Below, one piece after another: positions 11,301 through 24,010 of a stretch of 64,000 nucleotides of DNA; the stretch's first letter is position 1, and the number at the start of each line of letters is the position of its first letter. The translations under genes were made by a program, and so were the position numbers. The stretch is from Halichoerus grypus (taxonomy: Eukaryota > Chordata > Mammalia > Carnivora > Phocidae), in contig NC_135726.1 in NCBI RefSeq assembly GCF_964656455.1, positions 1,560,001-1,624,000 on the forward strand, read 5' to 3'. Under the pieces are notes generated by a model, which was not told the DNA's origin, ran no database searches, and saw only the letters and a list, made by a program, of their open reading frames with translations.

Positions 11301-11479
11301 GGCACAGCCCTTAGACATACCCGTTTGTTCTATTTGTTTCACCCATCCTTCTTCCTTTAAAACCTCCTCCTGGATCCACACTCCTGTTCTTGAAGATAAT
11401 TCCTTGCAATTTCCTTTACAGGAGGGATCATCTGCAGGTGACACTCTCATTTTGTCTATAAAATGTTTTTGAAGTGTCA

Positions 11480-12290
11480 TCCTTTATTTTTAATAACCTT
11501 GAGATAGGATTCTTATGCCAAAAAAGTCACCCTTTTAAGAAGTGTTTATTTCAACGACTTTTAGTGTATTTACAGAGCTGGACCAACGTCACCATTTTAT
11601 TCCAAAATTCGAAAATTTTGGTTGGGCCAAAATTCCATCATTTAATGCTGGCCACCTCACGGGAAACCCTGCCCTGTGAGCAGTCACTCCCCACTTCTTG
11701 CCTCGCCCCTGCGCCCCCGATCTGCTTCTGCTCGCTGCCTCTGCGGACTGGCCTGTTCCGAGCATTTCCCGGCAACAGGACTGTGGAGTACACAGCCTCT
11801 CTCACTCCGCGTGAGGCTTGTGAGGTCCATTGGTGCGGCAGCCTGTGTTGGAGCTTCACTCCTTTTTATGGCTGAATAATATTCCATGTATGGACGGGAA
11901 GATCACATTTGGTTTACCCATTCATCTTCGGTCAGACACTTGGTTGTTTCCACTTTCGGGCTAATATGAATAATGCCACAATGCCCACTTGTGTACAAGT
12001 TTGTGCGTGGGCACGTGCTTTCAACGTCCGTGGGTGTGTACCTTACACGCAGGAGTGGAAACGCTGGGTTCAATGGTAACTGTCCCAAATGTTCCCGAAC
12101 GACCTTCAGCTTTCCTGAGCATTCAAGCAAGAGCTGAAAACGTCCTTCTCTCGGGGCCTCGTTGGCACAAGCCTGTGCTTCTGACTTCTGAGGCCGAAGA
12201 GCATTCGGCTGTGTTTCTGCTGCAGTCTCTCCCCTGCGCGGGGGCTGTCTTTTCTCTCTGGCTGCTTTCAGAATTAGCCTTGCCTTCAAT
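11480..12290 (-). mobile_element. L1 3'-end remnant (minus orientation)
   Basis: Diverged antisense L1 3' sequence: GGCTGAATAATATTCCATGT, CACTTGGTTGTTTCCACTTT, CTAATATGAATAATGCCACA, AGGAGTGGAAACGCTGGGTT. These motifs belong to the ORF2 C-terminus and 3' UTR of old L1M/L1ME-type elements. The boundaries are approximate and the left part is only weakly recognisable. Confidence 0.65.
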
Positions 12291-13159
12291 GCGGTGTGGG
12301 GGTTCAGGCGTGATTTTTTTTCTTTCTACTTGAGATCTGTTTCTGGAATCCCTTAAACGTGGTCTTTCTTCTCTTCTCTCCTTCTGGGATTCCAGCCATT
12401 TCCATCTACGGGAGAACAGCCCCTACCCACGGAGGGTAGATGGAGGCATGGGACGCAGAGGTGCCATCCCACTCTCAGGAGCTGCTCCCCCAGCCCGCCG
12501 TCCCCCGTCAGCGTGCCCCGGTGTAAACCACCCAGCCCAGCGACCCCCAATGGCGTGGCATGGGAGAGCTGCGACTGTTTGCGATAGTAACTTCGAATCC
12601 TTTCCAGGAAAAGCACTGAGCTCACAGTCTAAGTCAGTGAATGCAACTTTGTGGCGGGAATCCCCCAGACCCCACCAACGTAACTGCCACGACAGAGCGG
12701 ACAGGGAGACCAGACCCTGCTGGGCGCTCGTCATGCAAACCACCTCCGGGACGCTGGTGTGGAACTACCTTTCTTTCCAAATTTTACAGGATGCGGCGTA
12801 TGTCTATGGATGTGACTTCCCCCGGGGACCCCCAAGCTGTGACTGTGGCCCTGGGAGAGGCCCATGTCATTCAGGGTCTGCCTGTGGGAGCTCCTGCAAC
12901 ACCGAGCCAGGCTCACGCTATCTCAAGGGGTGCCCACGTCTGAGGGCACGCCGTGGTACAGCGCTCGGTGACCCAGGGAGCCGTTCCCACGGCCTAGTCC
13001 ATGGAACCGGGAGAAACAGCCACAGCCTTCCTTTGGAAAACACCCCACAACTCCTGTCAACATGGCTGAAAGGGCCCATGGGGTGAGGCCCAAGTAGCCA
13101 CCAGGAAGGAGGCCGGCCTCGGGGCAAACCATCTCTTCAGGGAAATGACACAAAGCTGC
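12291..13159. other. Intergenic segment just past the BANP 3' end
   Basis: No gene, RNA or clear transposon is recognised. It is moderately GC-rich with open frames up to 212 codons on the plus strand (12448-13086). These lack any recognisable domain and are probably chance. Confidence 0.5.
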
Positions 13160-13734
13160 TGTGGTCATAAATACATTTTATTTCATTAGAAATGCATAAT
13201 TAACAGTGTTGTGAGCATTTCCCCTTAGAAAAGTAGGTAAGCAATATTTCCATCAAAATCATTAGTTGTCTTTTGCAAATACCTATTTTCATTACACGGA
13301 ACAGAGCACACAGCAAAAGGCTTCTGCTACTCCACTTTTTTTTTTTTTTTCAATTTTCTTTTTTGTTATAAACACCATAGCAAATTAAAAAAAGCTGTTT
13401 GAACAGAGAAAAATATTGTAGTTCTTGATTTTCCGCACGTACTTAATGCAATCCACACTGTGCTTCCCCACTCTTTCTCTGGACGCCGACAGTGGGACTC
13501 AAAAGGAAGGGTCTTCTGGAGGGGTGGTGGCTGTTACTGGCACCTTTCTGTTGAGCGGGACACTCCCCCCGCGGGGGAGGCTTTCAGACGCACTTGAACG
13601 GAACACGTGCAGTCACCTCCGTGCAGAGCCATGGGGCCAGGGCGCGCGCAGAACGGGGCGGTTGGCTGGGGCCGGCGCTGAGCACGGCCACGGCTCCGTC
13701 TTAGGTCCTGTCGTGGGTGGGTGGCCCGTCCCGC
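13160..13734 (-). other. BANP: BANP 3' untranslated region
   Basis: Non-coding sequence follows the BANP stop codon on the minus strand. It begins GC-rich, contains a short perfect hairpin-like CCCCCGCGGGGG, and becomes strongly A/T-rich over its last 300 bases. This includes an A14 tract (T14 on the plus strand, about 13338-13351) and several TAAT/ATTT motifs near the end. It terminates 15-25 bases past an AATAAA. The exact cleavage site is inferred from that spacing. Confidence 0.8.
13177..13182 (-). terminator. BANP: AATAAA polyadenylation signal of BANP
   Basis: TTTATT on the plus strand reads AATAAA on the minus strand, about 550 bases past the BANP stop codon. A GU-rich stretch (TTTGTGTC on the minus strand) lies about 25-35 bases downstream, as expected for a cleavage and polyadenylation site. 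No other AATAAA occurs nearer the stop codon. Confidence 0.85.
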
Positions 13735-13806
13735 CTACTGGATCTGGATGGCTCCATGCTCGAGCTGCATTTCAGGCTGCAGGGTGGGCTGCAGGGTCTC
13801 AGCCGT
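13735..13806 (-). CDS. BANP: BANP terminal coding exon with stop codon
   Basis: The terminal coding segment reads TAETLQPTLQPEMQLEHGAI, then QIQ, then a TAG stop at 13737-13735. The acceptor is CTCCCCTCTTGCAG. It contains a short internal LQPTLQPE repeat and ends in the Gln/Ile pattern typical of the BANP tail. With this exon the window gives 284 complete residues plus one split Glu, about 60 percent of a full-length BANP of roughly 470-520 residues. The exon continues as 3' UTR. Confidence 0.96.
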   Translation of the reverse strand, partial: TAETLQPTLQPEMQLEHGAIQIQ

Positions 13807-16800
13807 CTGCAAGAGGGGAGAGAGGAGGGCTTTCTATAAAAGTACCCACCACGCAAGTCCAGGCCACTGGCAGGTCATTAAACACCAATGGCTTTTGTGG
13901 TTGAAAGAAACATACACAGCAGAGCTGGAAGGGGCCAAGGTTCGCCCCTGCTTTGGAAGAGGACTCTCCCCGGGGCCACGGTCCGTCTTTTCAGAACCTT
14001 CTGTTTGGCCACGTCACCCAGCGACCCTCCCGCACATGCTGTGGGGCTCGCCGAAGCCTGTTCCCAGTCCCACCCCTGCTCCTCACTGGGGAATGCCTTC
14101 GAGGGGTTAAACCGTCCTGTGCACCTAGAAGTTCAGTCACCACTTCGCCTTCTTATAAAAACTGCTCCACTGTCCCCCCAAAACACCATTTTAGGGGCAG
14201 TAACCTTTTTCTCCTTAACGAAAGAAGTTCTAATCAATGAACTACAGACATTAAAAGGACTTTAAAGGTATATTTACAGGTTGAAGATGAAGGAGAAAAT
14301 ACAATGTAGAATAAGCCACCGACCATCCACCTCAACGACCAGAATGAACCCCCAGATAGAGATTAACGGGCGTTTTTCCCTAGGCTCCCCCAGCTGTCAG
14401 CCCCGGGCAATATCACCAAGAGGAGACCCTCAGAGGCGGGCGTCCAGCCCTGGAGACGTGGCCGGAGAGGCCAGGCGTGAGCACGTGGAGGCTGAAGAGG
14501 CAGAGAGCCAGGGACACGGCAGGCAGGAGCCCCGAGGTGTGCGGCCGTGCTTCTGGAATTCAGGCAGCACGGGACGCCGCACGGAGGGCTTCCTGAGAGA
14601 AGGGAGGGCCCTGGGGTTACGGACTCAGCACGGGCATCACCCACCGCCTGCAGAGCCCTGGACGGCGGCCCAGGCAGGGGTCAGGAGGGAGGACGAACCC
14701 GGGACACACACACAGGAGGCTCTCCACACACTTCCGGGCACGGGAAAGCGGATTCAGGCAGAGGGAGTGGGGGGGTCACAGGCTGGGCAGAGAGGACCCT
14801 CTGGGACGCAGAGTGCCTCCCCTTGGTCACCTGGAAAGGCAGCTTCGGACTCAGGCACACAGAAAGTGGAACGCAGACGAGGGGGGCGCCTACACGGGGG
14901 ACTCGGGGAGACTCACACCCTGACAAGGACGCCCCTCCCCTCACCTTTGTCCTCAAAACGCAGCAGCCAGACCTGTGTCTCAGGCAGGAAATGTAGAGAA
15001 AGGGCTCCAACCACACGACTCAGAAAGTTCCAGACGTTTGAGGGAACCGAAGACGGCCGGCAGCCCTGGGCAGCCAACTCCGGCATGGGCCTGTGCAGGT
15101 CGTCACCGGGCAGTGCCCATCACACGGGGCCAGCTCCCGGGCGTCCCGCCCAAGAGAAGCCAGACTCCTCCTCCAGCCCCACAGGGGCTCCTAGGACATT
15201 CTTGTCGGCCAAGCGCGGTCTTCTCCAAGGAGTTTACGTACCTGACCCTGTTCTGACCAGCAGACTCAAAGTAAATCCAGCAAGAGCTCACCAAGAGCAG
15301 ACGGCCTTCCTGCTCGTAAACAGTCAGGAACCCCTTCCTTCTGCAGACATGGCCCCGTCTACGGGAGGCACCGGGGGGGCCACGGGAGAGCGAGCCCCTG
15401 AGGATGAGACGGGGGAGCGGGCCCCAGGGCCACGCATGGGGGGCCACACACGGCGGGCCACGTCCGGGGCTGCCCTGATACTTATCACCTGCTGAGTCCA
15501 GGCCAAGCGAGGTCTCCTACAGGGAAAACACCCCCGCGGGTGCACATCTCGTTCTCTGGCCCGTTCCTACACATACTCATTAAGTGGGTCCCAAGAACTT
15601 GCCAGGCAGGAATTGAGACAAAGAATGCAGACAGGAAGCCAAGGAGACCAACAGCTAAACGGACACGGCCTTCCTCAATTCTGCAATCTGTAGAATGACC
15701 ACGAACTCATGGTCCAGGAAGACGGCCTGCCACACAGCAGCCCAGGTCTGAAGCGCGCCGTGGGACCCTTCCACGCCTGCTGGGCAGCAGGGAAGAAAAC
15801 TGCCTGAGTGCAATGACCCCACCTAGGACCATGCAGGGCATCAGACGCGAGCGACCCAGCATGGTTAGAGGGGGGCCTGCAGGGGCCCTGACTTCCAGGA
15901 CAGGCTCATGCTCAAACCAGAGAGAAGTCCACCTCGTCCCCACAACACCGTTGGCTCCTGGTCACACTCAACCCTTCTTGGTTCATCTCCAGGTGGACTG
16001 GGCCTCTGTGGTCACTACCGCACAAAAGCCACACAGGACGTGGACCCACAAGGGCCCAGGCTGCCGTGGCCACTCACGTGCGAGGGGCAGGAGGAGTCTG
16101 AGGGGGACAGAGAGGCGGCGCCTTCTCCAGGAAACACGCTCGCTCAAGGGGCCTCGCTATGAATTAGGAGATTAAGAATTTAAGTCCTCACAGGTCCGCC
16201 GAGCTCTGGCCACCTGGTCACAGTCCCCTGGGGCACCCTCTCTGGCCACACCGAGCTCCACTCCCCAGCAGCCACCTCACGAGCAAGCAAAGGAGAATGC
16301 CCTCTCCCCCTGCGGCTAAGAGCACACACCACACCCTGCCGGTCCTGAGCAGGGACGGAGGGGAGCGTGGGAGTCTGGGGCTTCGGCTCGCGCATCAGAA
16401 GCCGGTGGCGTGGCGATGCACGTGGCTCCTCAGTACCAGATGCAGAGGGGAGAGGGGTGGGCCCAGGGGGGCCCAGAGCGTGCGAGGACGCAGGCAGGAG
16501 CCGACCAGCCGTGCTCGGAGCAGCCGAGAGCCCCTGCGTCAGCCCGGTCTCAGCCCGGTCTCAGCACGAAGGCCAGCGACTCCAAGCACCACCCACAAGC
16601 TTCGAGGACACAGGGAGAGGGTGCACCTGCCGCTCCCGCCACCCGCAGCCTGCGCTTTTCGCCAGGGATGGACCCCCACGCTCTCAGGACCCGTCCTATG
16701 TTACTGCCAGAAAAACAGGCCCCGCTGTTCTCTGATCAGCCGACTACACCGAAAGCACGCTGTCCCCTAAACCGGGGCGGCCGGCTGGCCCTTCGCACTA

Positions 16801-17648
16801 GCTGGGGGGCCCGGGGGACCCTGAGGGGAGGCCATGCTTGGCCAAGTGCCCTCGCCGAGGGGCAGCTCCACAAACGTCAGACGCCCGAAGCAGCAGGCCC
16901 CTCATCTGACGCGCCAGGAGCACCTCCCCGCTCCTGGGAAGGCATGGAGGACGGGCAGCGGGGACGAGACCCTCAGTCCAGCAAAGCCAGGTGACAAGGG
17001 CAGCAGGGGTGGGGGCAGCCGGGGCTCAGCCACCAGACTGCCCCCTGAGGAAGCACACATCGAGCGGAGGGAACACATCGAGCGGAGGGAACACGAGCCG
17101 TCCCCGGCAAGGCCCCCGGGCTGCCACGCGGGAGGCTGCAAACCAGCCAGACGGGGCCCTCAGGACCCAGGGAAGCGCCACAGCGGCCCAGGGCTATCCT
17201 GCATCTCCACCAGAGAGCTGAGCACCACAACCTGCCCCTGGGAACAGGGTCAGGGCCGAGCGCTGGGGCTACGCGGTCTGCAGGCGTGAGGAACCCCGGG
17301 CTGGGCCCTGCCGCTCTCAGGGGGCAGTGAGGTCTCAGGTACACGGGGACCCTCTCGTCTGCAGCCCCCAGGAGCTGGCTGTGTGGGGGAGGCAGACACG
17401 ATTAATTCTTGCCTCTGAATTTATAGAGAAGACAAGACACAGTGTATCTCAAGAACTGCTTAACACTGGCCTCTGTGCTGGGACCTAACTCCCAGCTTCA
17501 CGTCGTCGGGCATCACAAAAATCAGCCTCCCTCCGCATCATGTGCCCTTCAATGACAGTTTGCCCTCCTCGTGGGAGAACAGCGGCAGCAGAATCACCCA
17601 AGCTGCGCTCACACAGACGGGGCGTCCACTTCCGGAAGGGGGACCCAC
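13807..17648 (-). other. BANP: BANP last intron
   Basis: The 3.8 kb intron is GC-rich and free of young transposons. It contains a plus-strand open frame of 404 codons (14281-15495) without any recognisable domain, a weak L2/MIR-like segment near 15560-15660, and an 18-bp tandem duplication at 17055-17090. I see no additional exon with BANP similarity. Confidence 0.8.
17055..17090. repeat. 18-bp tandem duplication
   Basis: Two perfect copies of ACACATCGAGCGGAGGGA stand head to tail in the last BANP intron. Confidence 0.9.
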
Positions 17649-17792
17649 CTGAGCCGCGGTGGTGTGGTCAGTCACCGGGGCCAGCTGGACGTACTGGACC
17701 TGGATGTCGCTGCCCTGGAGAGGCGAGCCGTCCACGCCCCCAGCAGTGGGGTCCGAAGAGGCCACGGCGATCAGCTGGGCGCCCTGCAGCAC
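17649..17792 (-). CDS. BANP: BANP coding exon, C-terminal Q/V-rich region
   Basis: The 144 bp phase 0-0 exon encodes VLQGAQLIAVASSDPTAGGV, then DGSPLQGSDIQVQYVQLAPV, then TDHTTAAQ. The acceptor is preceded by a good polypyrimidine tract (TTTGTCTCTCCAG) and the donor is GTGGGT. The segment SDIQVQYVQLAP carries the same alternating hydrophobic-Gln pattern as the smaller upstream exons. The 22.6 kb intron upstream is the longest visible, and the 3.8 kb intron downstream leads to the terminal exon. Confidence 0.96.
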
Positions 17793-20700
17793 CTGGAGAG
17801 ACAAAGCAGACCACGGTGAGCACGGGGCCAGGGCAAGCGCTATTCGACTGCGGCCGCACGAACCCAGGGAGGCGGCCGAGGCCCACCCTCCACACTGCGG
17901 GGTCCACCGTGCGAATGTGCACAGCATGACCGAGCTGTTCTGCTGCATCCCCAAGTGACCTCCCTCAAACTGCCACGCACGGGACAGAACGATGGGTTTT
18001 CAAGCCACGTAAGAAAAAGACCAACCAGCTCCAGTTTTCAAGGAGTAAAGCTCAGGGGCGCGGCGAGGGGTGTCTGAGGAGGATGGCAAGGAGACAGTGG
18101 ATGTGGGACAGAGAGACCAAAGCACCGAAGACCTCCTGGAAATCTCTGCAGTTTGAGGCTCGTGGGAGGGCAGCCCGGAGGGACAGGAGATGGCGTCACA
18201 TCCCCAACCCACGTGCCAGACGCCTCCGCCGGCTCTTCCGGGCAGCCCCCCGAGTGCTCAAGAGCCAGGGAGACGGAGCCCTCTGATAGCGGACAAACGC
18301 AGTTACGAAGCAAAGCCAAGGACGGGGCAGGTCTGGAGGCTGGGGCAGCCGGGGGACAACCCTCCCCTGGAGCCTCCGGGAGGAGCGGCCCGGTGACGAC
18401 GCTGGACGTGGCCCTCCAGACCGTGAGCGCATGAGGACGTGGCCCCCCGGCGCTGCAGCCGCACGCATGCACGCAGCACGCTGGCCTTCCCTCAGCTGCC
18501 TCCCTCCAAGGAGCCGGCTTCTCGCTCCCCAAGGGCTGACCCGACAACAGCAGCTCCTTGTCCATCATCAGCCATTTGTACCAGTGAGTGCTCCCAAGAG
18601 AGGTTTGGAAAAACTGGCGAAAACCCAGGTCTCCTGTATTACTCCCCGGACCTCCTCTGCACCAGACCTCTCCCGGCCATACGGTAAGACCCAGTGCGGC
18701 CACGGGAAGGCAGCCAGCCCCCACGTGCCGGGACGGCAGCCGCGGGCAGGGGCCGGCCCCACTCCCCAGGGGCAGAGTGTCTCCTCTACCTGGCGGGATC
18801 AAGTGCGGGCGCTCCCACTGGGCACAGGTTTGCGGTGCGGGGGAGAGCGTGCTCACGGCAGCAACTCGGCCCCACGACAGCGAGGAAAGATCCGGATGGG
18901 GAAAAGACGGGAAGGGAAGGGGTGCTCAAAACGGCACATGAGTTTGCCTTTCGGTGGGTGAAGGGAAGGAGAGGCTGGAACGGACGCCCTCACTGAGCAC
19001 GCTTTTGCTCGATCCTGGCTCAAATGTAAAAACCGTGCAGTGTTTGGAAACACGGGAGCAAAAACGTTAGGTAATGTGGTCACGGTTCTGTCACCACGGC
19101 GCGCCGTACAAGATCCCTTAATGCGCTGATGTAAGGTCAAATCATCGACTATCCTTAATGAAAGCCACGCCATCGCGGACCTGTCTTCTGAGAAGCCTCT
19201 GCCTTCCTCTGGTTTTGGCAGTGCGCCACGACCGCCCGAGGAACGGGGCATGTTACGGCTTCCTGGGGGTGAGCTGCTTCCTGTCGGCACCGCCGTACGC
19301 TGACTCCGCACGCGGCCCGCACAGCTGCTTCCCTCTCACCAACGGGAACGTCAGGAAGCTCGGAATCTGAACGTGCTGTGTTAGGACGAGGGCAGGCACT
19401 TCACCAGCCTGGCTGGCAAACGAAAATAAAAACGGGAAAATGTTTTCACCTGAGATTTCAACCCAAACACCACACTTCCTCAGTGTGTCCACACTGGTTT
19501 GCTTTTGGCAACTGATTCGGGAACAAGTCAAAAAGTCAACGTGCGCGCGGGGCTGGCGGGAGAGGCCTTCCAGCCCCTCAGCGCCCTCGCCCTTCTTCAC
19601 ACCCCAGACCCTGCAGAGAAAACCCTCCCCCGGGGGCCTCCACGCGAGGAGCTGGGAGCGTGACCGGACGGGGGCGCCGTTCTTCAGGTGGGGAGAGCGA
19701 GAGTCCCCCAGGGAGACGAGCTTCTCGATGGGAAGAATCAAAGAAGAGATCAAACAGACCGCTCTGCCGCTGGGGAGTTTCTTCACGAGGGAGGGGACGC
19801 GGGTGGGGATGCTGTCTCCCACCTGGATCCACGGAACAACATCAACCACCCGGCTGAGGCGGACCCTGGGTCGCGTGGCCCAGCTGTCTCTGTGCTGGAC
19901 CCACACAGCGGAGTCCGTGCTCACCCCGCGGACGGGATGACCAATGGAGGAGGAGTTCTGGAAGGTGAGACGGGTGAAAGCTCCCCAAAGCTCTAAGCGG
20001 CCTCCTGCAATATGCAGGAGGCTGAGACACAATGTGTAGATTTGGACTTAATTTTAAACTGGTGAAGAATAAAACCTATTTACGTCAAATCTGAAATGCA
20101 GAGCAGCAAAAATGAGGCCACAAGCCACTGTCACATGGATCAGTGTGGCACCCCAGAAGAACCCACAGGAAGAGCACGATCCACCCTCGCTCTGTTGGGA
20201 GGACGAGAGGCCAGCACATCCCCTCCCCTGCTCTAGAACCAGCAGGAAGTCTCGATGATGAGCTTCCAGCTCCCTCCCCCTCACTTGACGTGTGCAGCTC
20301 TTCCCAACAGGCTCTGGAACATAGAAAAATCTAACAGGAACGCAGCGGGCTCCCAGGCCATCAGCCAGCAGCATCGCCTCCCGAAGCCACCAGCCTGCGG
20401 GCGACCGGGGCGTGCGCCCCCTCCCCCCACCCAGACCCAGAGGCCACACGAGAGGCGCCTGCAGCATCCCCACCTTCACTCACAGGGCTTCCCTGCAATG
20501 ACTGTCAGACGAGGGAAAAGGGTGGAGGGTGTGCATTTGAAGCAGCCTACTGAGGGCAACCCGGCTCTAAAAGCACTGTTTTCTTGAGTGCACGCATCTG
20601 GTTTTCCTCGATATACTGCCAATTTTGAAACTATTTAATACCCAACTGAAATAATGCAAAACTGGTGCAAAACCTAAAATAAATGCAAGAAGTCCAAGGA

Positions 20701-21819
20701 CTTTTCAGTTAAGGTTTAGATATAAAACTCTGAATCCAACCAAGAATCTGCGCAGATGAAAACAAAACAGCCAACCTAAACCCTCCTCTAATTTTAAGAT
20801 CCTGTGTGGCCAGAAAGAGAGACGAGACCACGACCTCCAGAAGGTCACTCGCTTGTTTGTGTCGTCCGTCTCCCTGTGCATCCAGCTTGTTAAGGGAAGG
20901 CACTCAATGAGGTCAATCTTCTCAAATCTAGATGTGAATTCAAGGAGGAGCTTCTTCATAACAGAAAAATGAGGACTTGAGAGAGGGAAGCCCGTCCCAG
21001 GGACGCCCCAAATCACCCCTGGCCAGGAGGCCTACCAGCCCCAAATCTTCCTCCTACATTTTCACAGCAAGTGCCAAACACAAATTATCATTCTGAAGCC
21101 TCTCAACCCTCTGACAGCAACACTCACGTGTTTCCTAGTTTCCATTTTGAGTGCTTTCATAAACCAAGTCACCGGAGTACACGGTCAGAAATGAGCACAA
21201 AGAGAAATCACGGGTAGACACAGACGCCACTCCTCTGGGGCCGTTCCTCAGACCCGCAGGGAAAATGCCCCTCGAGCCACCGTCCAGACCCTGCTCCTGT
21301 CAAGATGCTATGTGGCGAGCGGCAATAAAAGTGGTTTCTGCTGTCTGCTCTGGAGCTCGTTCCAGCATCGAGCACAAACCTCACACACAAAACCTAAAAA
21401 GTACAATAAAGCAGGAACGGAAGTCTGGAGATACTTGGTATTCATCCCCCATCACTCCAGATAAGGCAGCATTCCTGGGTACAAATCTTAACCATGTGTT
21501 TTAAAACCTTCCAGTAGACTGGGGCGGGATTAATAAATCAGCCAAAATCAAATCCGGAGACCTCCAGTTTTTGCCATGGGTTCCAGGCCTCTGGCTTCTA
21601 GAAGCGGCGCATGGAGTGGGCGGGGAGCGGGTGAGACAGAACAGGAGGAAAATGAAAGGTCTGTATTGATTACGCGTGAGTGGGTCACACCCACTTGGGG
21701 CAGGGAGGGGTGGCCCAGGGGCACCCAGCCTGCCAACTGCACACTTCGGCTCCCTGTCCTGTGACCGTGCTCCCACAGCTCTGGTCGCTGCTTTAACTAG
21801 AAAACTCCCTGCACCGAAC

Positions 21820-22240
21820 GAGAAAACTCCCCGTGGCGTCTGCCCTGCGTGGGCGAAAGAAAGAACTTCCGAAAGGGGCGAGGCCCTCCTCCCCGAGGTC
21901 ACTTGAGCAGGAAGCATTCGTAAGGGCCTCTGTTTTACGGAGCTCAGGTGTCAGGGACGCCGGACGCTGCACCGAGAGGGTGCGGGCTTCACGCTCTCCC
22001 CTACGGCGGCCCCGCACCTGGTAAGCACGATAAGCAGCCCTCAGGCCTCGGGGGAAAGGCCGGGAGAGCGGCCGCCGGGCGCACCCAAGGGCAACACCTG
22101 AGTCCGCACGTAAACGCGAACGGCTCCTCAGGCTGTAAACACGCACGGCCCGCTGTTCCCGCGGCCAGATACTCGCGGCGAGCTGCCAGCCGACGGCGTC
22201 TGCGCGTTCTGCACACGGGGGCCGTGGCCTCGATCAGCAC
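21820..22240. promoter_or_regulatory. Intragenic CpG-island-like segment
   Basis: I count about 37 CpG dinucleotides in the 290 bases 21961-22250, with matching density to the left. This is far above the surrounding intron and the genome norm. No TATA box or clear transcription start motif stands out. It could be an alternative or antisense promoter, an enhancer, or simply a methylation-protected patch. The regulatory role is inference. Confidence 0.5.
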
Positions 22241-22589
22241 AGCGTTTTTCTTCTACTGTGAGAAGAAAGGTCCAGAAATGGAGTTTTCTGCTGAGCAAGA
22301 TGAGCCACACGCCGGAGGAGGCCTCGTGAGTGACAGCGTCCCCCCTCTTGGCCATACGGTCTTCCGTCTCCAGACATCGTGCCAGACGCGACTCCATCCC
22401 CACGGCCCAGGCTCAGAGCACACCGACTGCAGGCATCAGGAGGCCCTCCCCACGTGGCCCTTCATGTCCCGCACAAAGGACAGCGGTGAGCTCACGGGGC
22501 AGAGCGATGCCGCGATGGGGGGTGGGCGCAGGCGTCTGCCCGAGGCCCCACACGTCACCTCACAGCAGCTTGCTCTGTAGTACGGAGCT

Positions 22590-22990
22590 ATGCGCCCAAC
22601 TGTGTCCCCCCAGATGTCCACGTCCTAACCTCCAGTACCTATAAATGTGGAACTAAGATCTGGGAGGATGAGATTAAGTTACGCAGAGGTCACACAGGAG
22701 TAGGATGGGCCCTAATCCAATGGCAACAGTCTTCCTAAGATAAGAAGACAGACATTTGGATAAGACATGGGAAGGGGAGGGTGACACGTGACCACAGAGG
22801 AGAGGGTGGAGGGATGCCCCCACAGCCCAGGGATGCCTGGAGCTCCCCAGGAGCCAGGGAGGCAGGCAGATGCCCCCCAGAGCCTCCAGAAGGAACGCAG
22901 CCCGAGAACCCGGATTTTGGACTTCTGGCCTCCCGACTGTAAGACAGCACATTTCTGTTGAAGCCATGCAGTGGGGGTCACCGATTTTGG
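22590..22990 (+). mobile_element. MaLR (MLT1-like) solo LTR
   Basis: The sequence follows the layout of an MLT1-type LTR: AACTGTGTCCCCCCAGATGT, CCTAACCTCCAGTACCTATA, GATGAGATTAAG, GGGCCCTAATCCAATGGCAA, then GGACTTCTGGCCTCCCGACT, GTAAGACAGCACATTTCTGT and AAGCCATGCAGT. The element is old and has no coding sequence. The subfamily is uncertain. Confidence 0.72.
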
Positions 22991-23744
22991 GTGGTCTGCC
23001 GTAACCCCACACCCAGGCCACCTGGTCAACTCTCTCCTTGACAGAGCTCAGGCCTTTTGCTCCCAGAGAACATCCTGCCGGATCCTCCCTTCTCCGTCAC
23101 CCCTGTCGGCTGCTCACAGGCAGGTCCTCCAGGCGTGCTCTGAGGGCGGCCTTCTCCCCTGCCCGTTCCTCCACCACAGGGCCGTGCGCCCCCGGACGCC
23201 CTGACAGGTGTGGGGCTGGGTCCCGTCGGGTCCAGGCAGGCCCTGAACACAGCCCGCACAAAGGAGAGGCTGCCGATGAGGCACACAGGGAAGAACACGG
23301 CAGGCCCGGGCTGCCGAGAGCAGCGGGACCCTGGCAGGAGCTGCTCCCGCTGCTTAAAGACCATCCTGAGAAAGCTGCCAAAATGGAGACAAAACAGTGA
23401 CGGTCCCCTCAAAACCCAAATTCCAATTTTCTGTGAAGAACCGGCGTCTTCTGGACCAACTTCCAGTTCATGTGCAGGAGAAGGGGCGCGTCCTCCCCTG
23501 AGTCAGCAGGGGTAAACGCTGACTGGACCCAACTGCCCCCGGGGCTGAGCCCTCCCGGGAGCCTGCCCATCTGAGCTAGCGTCTCTGAAAATCCCACACT
23601 GAGGGCTGAGAAACAGTAGGGTTACCGTCTGCTCCAAAGGAGTGGGGCGCAAGTGGCCACAAACACTTTCAGGCCCGAACCCCCTTCAGCACCCATAGCA
23701 GAGATCAGTCACAACACCCAAATCCTTTCCAGGGACAGACTGGG

Positions 23745-24010
23745 TGCTAGGGGAGGACTGTGTCCCCCCAAATCCCTGTGTTGAAGCCCTAACTTCCAGG
23801 GTAAGGGTTTGGAGGTAAGGTCGGGGCAGGGGGTCCGTGGGGCCTCCACCCGTGTGCACCAGGGAAGGCCGTGGGAGCACATCCCCAGCAAGGCGGTCCT
23901 CATGAGAACCCGGCTCGCGACATCAGGCCGACAGCCTCCAGGACTGCGAGAAACCAGGGAGTTTAGGCCGCCCGCGCACACAGAGGCGCACGGCGGACCA
24001 ACATCCCTTT
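23745..24010 (+). mobile_element. Second MaLR (MLT1-like) LTR fragment
   Basis: GACTGTGTCCCCCCAAATCC followed by GTGTTGAAGCCCTAACTTCC opens like an MLT1 LTR, and CAGCCTCCAGGACTGCGAGA near 23935 matches the expected 3' part. The middle is strongly diverged or deleted. It lies 0.75 kb from a related LTR in the same orientation. Confidence 0.62.
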
